From Ruminococcus bromii (GTDB lineage: Bacteria > Bacillota > Clostridia > Oscillospirales > Acutalibacteraceae): 64,000 nt of DNA. A program made the translations under genes and the position numbers. Positions within the stretch are counted from its first letter, which is position 1. Each line of letters starts with the position of its first letter. The notes under the pieces were generated by a model, which was not told the origin of the DNA, searched no databases, and saw only the letters and a list, made by a program, of their open reading frames with translations. The DNA lies in assembly GCF_002834225.1 (NCBI RefSeq), contig NZ_NNSR01000072.1:1-64000 (forward strand). The letters run 5' to 3'. Shown here piece after piece: positions 58,819-64,000 of this stretch.

Positions 58819-60690
58819 ATGGGTGAGTATGAACTGCTTTCTAAAATTAAATCACCGCATGATGTCAAAAAGCTTAACGGCGAACAGCTTGAAAACCTGT
58901 GTACCGAAATAAGAGAGAAGCTTGTTGAAACTGTATCTGTAAACGGTGGACACCTTTCGCCTAACCTTGGCGTTGTTGAGCTTACCGTTGCTCTTGAGCG
59001 TAGCTTTAATCTGCCGAAAGACAGCATTGTATGGGATGTCGGACATCAGGCATATACCCACAAGCTGTTGACGGGACGCTATGAGCAGTTTGACACAATC
59101 CGCAAAAAAGGCGGAATTTCAGGCTTTCCGAAGCGTGCCGAGAGCAAATACGACGATTTTAACACAGGCCACAGCAGTACATCAATATCAGCCGCATACG
59201 GTATTGCAAGAGCAAAACACCTTATGGGCGACCAAAGCTACACAGTTGCCGTAATCGGTGACGGTTCGTTCACAGGCGGACTTGCTTTTGAGGGAATGAA
59301 CAACTCGGGCAGATTTAATAAAAATTTCATTGTTGTTCTCAATGATAACAAAATGTCCATTTCACCGAATGTAGGCGCATTGTCACGCTACCTTACAACG
59401 GTAAGAATTCAGCCGTGGTATATGCGAGTCAAGAAAATTACGGAAAAAATTCTTTCACACATTCCGCTTGTCGGAAAACCGCTTAAAAGATTTTTGCAGG
59501 GAGGAAAATCAAAACTTAAAAATCTTGTGTACAAAAACACTCTTTTTGACTGCTTCGGTTTTACCTATCTCGGACCTATTGACGGTCATAACATTGATGA
59601 GCTTGAAAATGCGTTTGAGTGTGCCAAAAAGGTGAATTCTCCCGTTCTTGTTCATGTTGTCACCAAAAAAGGAAAAGGTTATCAGCCTGCCGAGGACAAT
59701 CCGGGCGGATTTCACGGAATCGGTCAGTTTGATATTGATTCCGGCGAGCCTCTTTCAAGCCACAGGGGGTTTTCGGCTGAGTTCGGAAAGACTATGTGTG
59801 AGCTTGCCGAAGACGATAAAAAGATTTGTGCAATCACAGCCGCAATGTCGGGAGGTACGGGACTTACCGAATTTTCAAAGCTTTATAAAGAAAGATTTTT
59901 TGATGTAGGTATTGCAGAAGAGCACGCAGTAACCTTTGGATGCGGACTTGCCGCAAAAGGTATGCGTCCTGTTTTTGCTGTGTATTCAACATTTTTGCAG
60001 AGAGCCTATGATCAGCTTTTGCACGATGCGGCTCTCGGAAAACTTCACCTTGTAATCGGTGTTGACCGTTCGGGAATTGTAGGCGATGACGGTGAAACTC
60101 ATCAGGGTGTGTTTGATGTTTCGATACTCAACACCATTCCGAACACAACAATTTTTTCTCCGGCATATTTTGACGGTATGAGAAAATCTCTTTCAACCGC
60201 AATCTACATTTGCGACAGCCTTGCCGTTGTGCGTTATCCTCGCGGCGGAGAGCTTTACAGACCTGATGATTTCGGTGAAGAAAATCTTTCTTACGATGTT
60301 TACGGAAATCCGAATTGTAAAAATCTTCTCATAACCTACGGCAGACTTTTCTCTTACGCCTGCAAGGCTAAAGAAACTCTTGCAAAACAGGGTATTGAGA
60401 TTTGTATATTAAAACTTTGCAGAATTAAACCGATTGATGAAAATGCCGTTGATTTTGCGGCTGCTTTTGAAAATGTGTGGTTCTTTGAAGAGGGAATCAA
60501 AAACGGAGGCATTGCAAGAAACTTCTCCGATTTACTCTGTTGCACTTCATTCTGCGGAGATTATCACATAAAGGCTATAAATGACAAATTTGTTAAGCAG
60601 ATGTCAGTAAGTGAGGCTCTTCATGAGCTTAAGCTTGACAATGACGGAATGGTAAACACCATTACCAAAAATTTAAAGGAAAAGAATTAG
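58819..60690 (+). CDS. dxs: 1-deoxy-D-xylulose-5-phosphate synthase
   Basis: The first enzyme of the non-mevalonate isoprenoid pathway, joining pyruvate and glyceraldehyde-3-phosphate with thiamine diphosphate. The 623-residue protein contains the thiamine-binding GDGSFTGGLAFEGMNN, and later DRSGIVGDDGETHQG and EEHAVTFGCGLA. It is followed after one base by tlyA. Together with ispA it would supply undecaprenyl and other isoprenoids. Confidence 0.95.
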   Translation: MGEYELLSKIKSPHDVKKLNGEQLENLCTEIREKLVETVSVNGGHLSPNLGVVELTVALERSFNLPKDSIVWDVGHQAYTHKLLTGRYEQFDTIRKKGGISGFPKRAESKYDDFNTGHSSTSISAAYGIARAKHLMGDQSYTVAVIGDGSFTGGLAFEGMNNSGRFNKNFIVVLNDNKMSISPNVGALSRYLTTVRIQPWYMRVKKITEKILSHIPLVGKPLKRFLQGGKSKLKNLVYKNTLFDCFGFTYLGPIDGHNIDELENAFECAKKVNSPVLVHVVTKKGKGYQPAEDNPGGFHGIGQFDIDSGEPLSSHRGFSAEFGKTMCELAEDDKKICAITAAMSGGTGLTEFSKLYKERFFDVGIAEEHAVTFGCGLAAKGMRPVFAVYSTFLQRAYDQLLHDAALGKLHLVIGVDRSGIVGDDGETHQGVFDVSILNTIPNTTIFSPAYFDGMRKSLSTAIYICDSLAVVRYPRGGELYRPDDFGEENLSYDVYGNPNCKNLLITYGRLFSYACKAKETLAKQGIEICILKLCRIKPIDENAVDFAAAFENVWFFEEGIKNGGIARNFSDLLCCTSFCGDYHIKAINDKFVKQMSVSEALHELKLDNDGMVNTITKNLKEKN

Positions 60691-60691
60691 G

Positions 60692-61498
60692 ATGAAAAAA
60701 AGACTTGATATTCTTGTATATGAAAAGGGCTTTACCGACAGCCGTGAAAAGGCTAAGGCGATTATAATGTCGGGGCAGGTTTATGTTGACAATCAGAAAG
60801 CCGACAAGTGCGGAACTTCTTATGATGAAAATGTTAAAATTGAAGTAAGGGGCAACACGCAAAAATATGTCAGCCGTGGCGGTTTAAAGCTTGAAAAGGC
60901 CATAGACAATTTTGACTTTGATTTAAAAGATAAGATAGCAATGGATATCGGTGCGTCAACAGGCGGCTTTACCGACTGTATGCTCCAAAACGGTGCAAAA
61001 AAGGTGTATTCAATTGATGTCGGCTATGGACAGCTTGCATGGAAGCTTCGCAACGACCCCCGTGTTGTCAACCTTGAACGCACCAATATGAGAAAGGTTA
61101 CAAGGGAGCAGGTTCCCGATGAAATCGACTTTTTCTCGGTTGATGTTTCGTTCATTTCATTAAAGCTGATTCTGCCTGTTGCAAGACAGCTTATGAGCGA
61201 AAACGCACAGGCGGTCTGCCTAATCAAACCGCAGTTTGAGGCAGGCAGGGAAAAGGTGGGCAAAAAGGGCGTAGTTCGTGATCCTGCCGTCCATGTGGAG
61301 GTTGTCAGAAAAATATTTGATTTCTGCCTTGAAAACGGCTTTGATGTACTTAATCTCGACTATTCGCCAATCAAAGGTCCCGAGGGCAATATAGAATACC
61401 TTATCCACCTTCGCAAAAGCGACGATCCAAAATCATACACAGATGTAACACCCGAGCAGCTTGTTGAAAATTCACATGCCGCTCTTGATAAAAAATGA
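60692..61498 (+). CDS. TlyA family RNA methyltransferase
   Basis: A 268-residue protein with an N-terminal S4 RNA-binding domain (KKRLDILVYEKGFTDSREKAKAIIMSG) and an FtsJ-like methyltransferase domain (AMDIGASTGGFTDCMLQNGAK). TlyA proteins 2'-O-methylate rRNA in known cases; older names are hemolysin-like. The SAM motif and the catalytic Lys-Asp-Lys-type residues are in order. It lies between dxs and nadK, a common clostridial order. Confidence 0.93.
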   Translation: MKKRLDILVYEKGFTDSREKAKAIIMSGQVYVDNQKADKCGTSYDENVKIEVRGNTQKYVSRGGLKLEKAIDNFDFDLKDKIAMDIGASTGGFTDCMLQNGAKKVYSIDVGYGQLAWKLRNDPRVVNLERTNMRKVTREQVPDEIDFFSVDVSFISLKLILPVARQLMSENAQAVCLIKPQFEAGREKVGKKGVVRDPAVHVEVVRKIFDFCLENGFDVLNLDYSPIKGPEGNIEYLIHLRKSDDPKSYTDVTPEQLVENSHAALDKK

Positions 61499-61510
61499 GC
61501 AGGTGTTTTT

Positions 61511-62368
61511 ATGAAATTTGCATTAGTGGTCAATCTTTCAAAAGAAAGAGCAATTAAATATGCAAAAAAGATTTCTCTTTTTCTTCTTGATAAAAATGCA
61601 GAAATTGCTATGATTGAGGAATGCAGTCAGTATTTTAAGGGAATCCACATTCATTATTCAAAAAACATTACGGAGCTTTTTGAATACTGCGATATGGCGA
61701 TTACGGTAGGCGGTGACGGAACGATTATCCATGCCGCAAAATATGCCGCAAAAGCCGATAAACAGCTTATCGGTGTGAATGTCGGCAGACTTGGTTTTGC
61801 CGCAGATGTTGAACCGCACGAATATGAACAGCTTGAACGACTTCTTACGGGCGATTACGCAACAGAAGAGAGAATTTTGCTTGATGTTGAGGTCATAAAA
61901 GAGGACGGCTCAAAGCACTATCTTGCAGTAAACGATGCCGTTGTCGCAAGAGGTCAGCTTTCAAAAACAATTGATTTGCACCTGAGTCTTGACGGTGACG
62001 AAATTTCAAAATACAGAGCAGACGGTTTGCTCTTTGCAACTCCGACAGGCTCAACCGCTTATTCATTGTCAGCAGGCGGACCTATCCTCGCGCCGAAAAT
62101 GGAATGTATTCTTATGACTCCTGTTTGTCCGCACTCGTTATTTTCCCGTTCCGTACTTTTCAGCGGAGAATCGGAGCTTTCGGTTCATGTTAAAATCCCC
62201 GAAGAATGCTGTTGCGTGCTGACAATTGACGGTGAAAAGAATGTTCCGATACTTGCAACCGACAGGGTTGTAATCCGCAAATCCGATTTAAAGCTTAAAC
62301 TTGCGTTACTCCACAACCGCAATTTTTATAAGCTGCTCAATGAAAAACTGAAAGAGAGGGATTTCTGA
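61511..62368 (+). CDS. nadK: NAD kinase
   Basis: A 285-residue enzyme making NADP from NAD with ATP or polyphosphate. The glycine-rich motif VGGDGTIIHA and the second motif DGLLFATPTGSTAYSLSAGGPI with the conserved NDAVV stretch are seen. Its stop overlaps the start of argR by one base, so translation is coupled. Confidence 0.94.
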   Translation: MKFALVVNLSKERAIKYAKKISLFLLDKNAEIAMIEECSQYFKGIHIHYSKNITELFEYCDMAITVGGDGTIIHAAKYAAKADKQLIGVNVGRLGFAADVEPHEYEQLERLLTGDYATEERILLDVEVIKEDGSKHYLAVNDAVVARGQLSKTIDLHLSLDGDEISKYRADGLLFATPTGSTAYSLSAGGPILAPKMECILMTPVCPHSLFSRSVLFSGESELSVHVKIPEECCCVLTIDGEKNVPILATDRVVIRKSDLKLKLALLHNRNFYKLLNEKLKERDF

Positions 62369-62814
62369 TGAAAACAGGGCGACACGCACGAATTCTTGAT
62401 ATTATAGCCGAACATCCGATTGAAACACAGGATGAACTGCTCACTCGACTTCGTGAGGAAGGTTTCAAGGCAACGCAGGCTACAATTTCAAGAGATATCA
62501 AGGATTTACGCCTTGTTAAAACTCTCGGAAGTGACGGAAAATACCGCTATGTTTCTGCATCTCGCAGTTCAACCGATATCCGTACCAATTTTTCAAATCT
62601 TTTCAGCACTTCGGTAGATTCAATTGATGTTGCGCAAAATCTTGTTGTAATAAAAACCCTCAGCGGTATGGCTCAGGCAGTTTGTGCCGCACTCGATTCT
62701 GCCGACTATCCGTCTGTTGTCGGAACAATTGCAGGTGACGATACAATCTTCATTGCCTGCCGAACAGCCGACCTTGCTGTGTCGCTTACCGAAGAACTCA
62801 AAAAGCTAATTTGA
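62368..62814 (+). CDS. argR: Arginine repressor ArgR
   Basis: A 148-residue regulator with an N-terminal winged helix (RHARILDIIAEHPIETQDELLTRLREEGF... containing ATISRDIKDLRLVK) and a C-terminal oligomerisation and arginine-binding domain (SADYPSVVGTIAGDDTIFIAC). Hexamers bind arginine and control its metabolism. The position before recN is standard in Firmicutes, where some relatives are named AhrC. Confidence 0.94.
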   Translation: MKTGRHARILDIIAEHPIETQDELLTRLREEGFKATQATISRDIKDLRLVKTLGSDGKYRYVSASRSSTDIRTNFSNLFSTSVDSIDVAQNLVVIKTLSGMAQAVCAALDSADYPSVVGTIAGDDTIFIACRTADLAVSLTEELKKLI

Positions 62815-62828
62815 CAGGACTGATTGAA

Positions 62829-64000
62829 ATGCTCAGAACTTTATATATAGAAAACATTGCCGTGATTGAAAAAACTTCAATAGATTTTGAAAACGGTCTT
62901 AATGTCCTCACAGGTGAAACAGGTGCAGGTAAAAGTATAATAATTGACGCAATCAACGCAATTATGGGACAGCGTACATCAAAGGAAATTATTCGCACCG
63001 AGGCTGATTCAGCCTTTGTAAGCGCCCAATTTGACGATATTAACCAAAGCATTGTTGAAAAGCTTGATGAACTCGGCTTTTCCGATGACGAGGGAATGCT
63101 CATTTTGCAGAGAACTCTCAACAGAAACGGCAAGAGCAGTTGTAAAATCAACGGAAAGCCTGCAACGGTTTCAATGCTCAAGGAACTCTCAAAGCATCTT
63201 ATAAACATTCACGGTCAGCACGAAAGCTACGAACTTTTCTCTTCCGAAACTCATATTGATTATATTGACCGTTTCGGCGGTTGTGAAAAGCTTTTGACTG
63301 ATTATAAAAAATGTTATGATGAATATAAAATTCTCAAAAAGAAATTAAATTCAGCCGATTCGGACGAAAGTGAAAGATTGAAAGAAATTGATTTACTTTC
63401 ATATCAGGTAAATGAACTCACAGAATCCGATGTTAAGCAGGGCGAAGAACAGGAGCTTGAGAGCGAAAGAACAGCGCTTATGAGCTTTGAGAAAATCTTT
63501 TCTCTGCTCAATGATGCTAAAATGGCTCTTGACGGTGACGAAAACTACGGCGGCGGTCTTGAATCGGTCGATTCTGCATCAACTGCCCTTCAAAAAGCGT
63601 CATCATATAATGCTGAATATGAAGAAATTGCAAATACGCTTACAGATGCATATTACAATTTAAAGGATTGTTGCGACAGCATTTCCGACGCTATTGATTC
63701 GCTTGAATCAGATCCACAAAGGCTTGAAGAAGTTGAAGAAAGGCTTGACCTTATCAACCGTCTTACAAGAAAATATAATTGCCCGTCAGACGAGCTTTCG
63801 GAACTTGCCGAAAAATATCAGGCAAGACTTGACGAACTTGTGAACTATGACCGCAACCGTGACGAGCTTGCGGAAAAATGCAGAGAAAGCGAAGAAAAAA
63901 TGCTTGCGGCTGCCGAAAAACTCGGTACTCTCCGCAGAAAAACCGCAAAAACCTTTGCAACAAAAGTAAAATCCGAAATGGCATTTTTGAATATGCCGAA
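62829..64000 (+). CDS. recN: DNA repair protein RecN (5' part, cut by window end)
   Basis: The frame is open from ATG 62829 to the last base, 390 codons, so the 3' end lies outside. The start MLRTLYIENIAVIEKTSIDFENG and Walker A TGETGAGKSIIIDAI are typical of RecN, an SMC-like protein acting at double-strand breaks. The visible rest is the ATPase head, including HGQHESYELFS, and then a coiled-coil arm. The order nadK-argR-recN supports the name. No good reason to suspect damage. Confidence 0.94.
   Translation, partial: MLRTLYIENIAVIEKTSIDFENGLNVLTGETGAGKSIIIDAINAIMGQRTSKEIIRTEADSAFVSAQFDDINQSIVEKLDELGFSDDEGMLILQRTLNRNGKSSCKINGKPATVSMLKELSKHLINIHGQHESYELFSSETHIDYIDRFGGCEKLLTDYKKCYDEYKILKKKLNSADSDESERLKEIDLLSYQVNELTESDVKQGEEQELESERTALMSFEKIFSLLNDAKMALDGDENYGGGLESVDSASTALQKASSYNAEYEEIANTLTDAYYNLKDCCDSISDAIDSLESDPQRLEEVEERLDLINRLTRKYNCPSDELSELAEKYQARLDELVNYDRNRDELAEKCRESEEKMLAAAEKLGTLRRKTAKTFATKVKSEMAFLNMP

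Overview
The window reads as chromosomal DNA of a spore-forming, anaerobic, low-GC Gram-positive bacterium of class Clostridia, most likely a gut member of the Oscillospirales/Ruminococcaceae type. The evidence is gene content: SpoIVA, a SipL-type SPOCS/LysM protein, a hidden SpoVM, a GerA-type germination operon, a Na+-pumping decarboxylase, a ClpE-type zinc-finger Clp ATPase and a manganese (yybP-ykoY) riboswitch. Consensus sigma-A promoters, strong GGAGG ribosome sites and U-tailed terminators fit the same group. The species is inferred from gene content, not from a marker gene. I saw no rRNA, tRNA, CRISPR array, prophage or complete insertion sequence.

Layout. 1-3.0 kb: the 3' end of a membrane-anchored surface protein, a DUF2804 gene and a small lipoprotein. 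3.1-12.3 kb: housekeeping genes (ruvC-ruvA-ruvB, glmM, an RNA methyltransferase, ecfA1-ecfA2-ecfT-truA, a DUF5711 protein). 12.3-16.1 kb: cvpA-like, pgsA and clpE-like genes. 16.5-21.0 kb: a carbohydrate ABC importer (binding protein and two permeases, minus strand) diverging from a DUF624/YesL-like gene across a control region with several palindromes. 21.3-22.6 kb: a promoter-to-terminator unit of about 1.27 kb with almost no coding capacity and a degenerate repeat, the most unusual object in the window. 22.7-28.9 kb: a phosphohexomutase, an amidase, a LUD-domain protein, a tiny Asn/Gln-rich protein, and two rRNA methyltransferases. 28.9-35.4 kb: a riboswitch-controlled P-type cation ATPase, a RelB/RelE-type toxin-antitoxin pair, pyrophosphatase, PgeF and an RluA-type pseudouridine synthase.

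35.5-39.0 kb is a spore-coat morphogenesis locus: a 47-residue membrane peptide, a 25-residue SpoVM, a SipL-like protein and SpoIVA. These are the parts expected for anchoring the basal coat layer to the forespore membrane. 39.2-40.9 kb holds the gamma and beta subunits of a sodium-pumping decarboxylase without the alpha subunit. 41.1-42.6 kb is a bacterial tyrosine-kinase pair, followed by an aminotransferase, secD-secF and a znuA-znuC-znuB-type metal importer (44-49.5 kb). 49.5-53.7 kb has a DUF421/DUF4363 pair diverging from a GerA/GerB/short-GerC germination operon. From 53.9 kb to the end runs one long co-directional series: hprK, murB, rapZ, whiA, xseB, ispA, dxs, tlyA, nadK, argR, recN. 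It links carbon control, cell wall, isoprenoid and DNA-repair functions.
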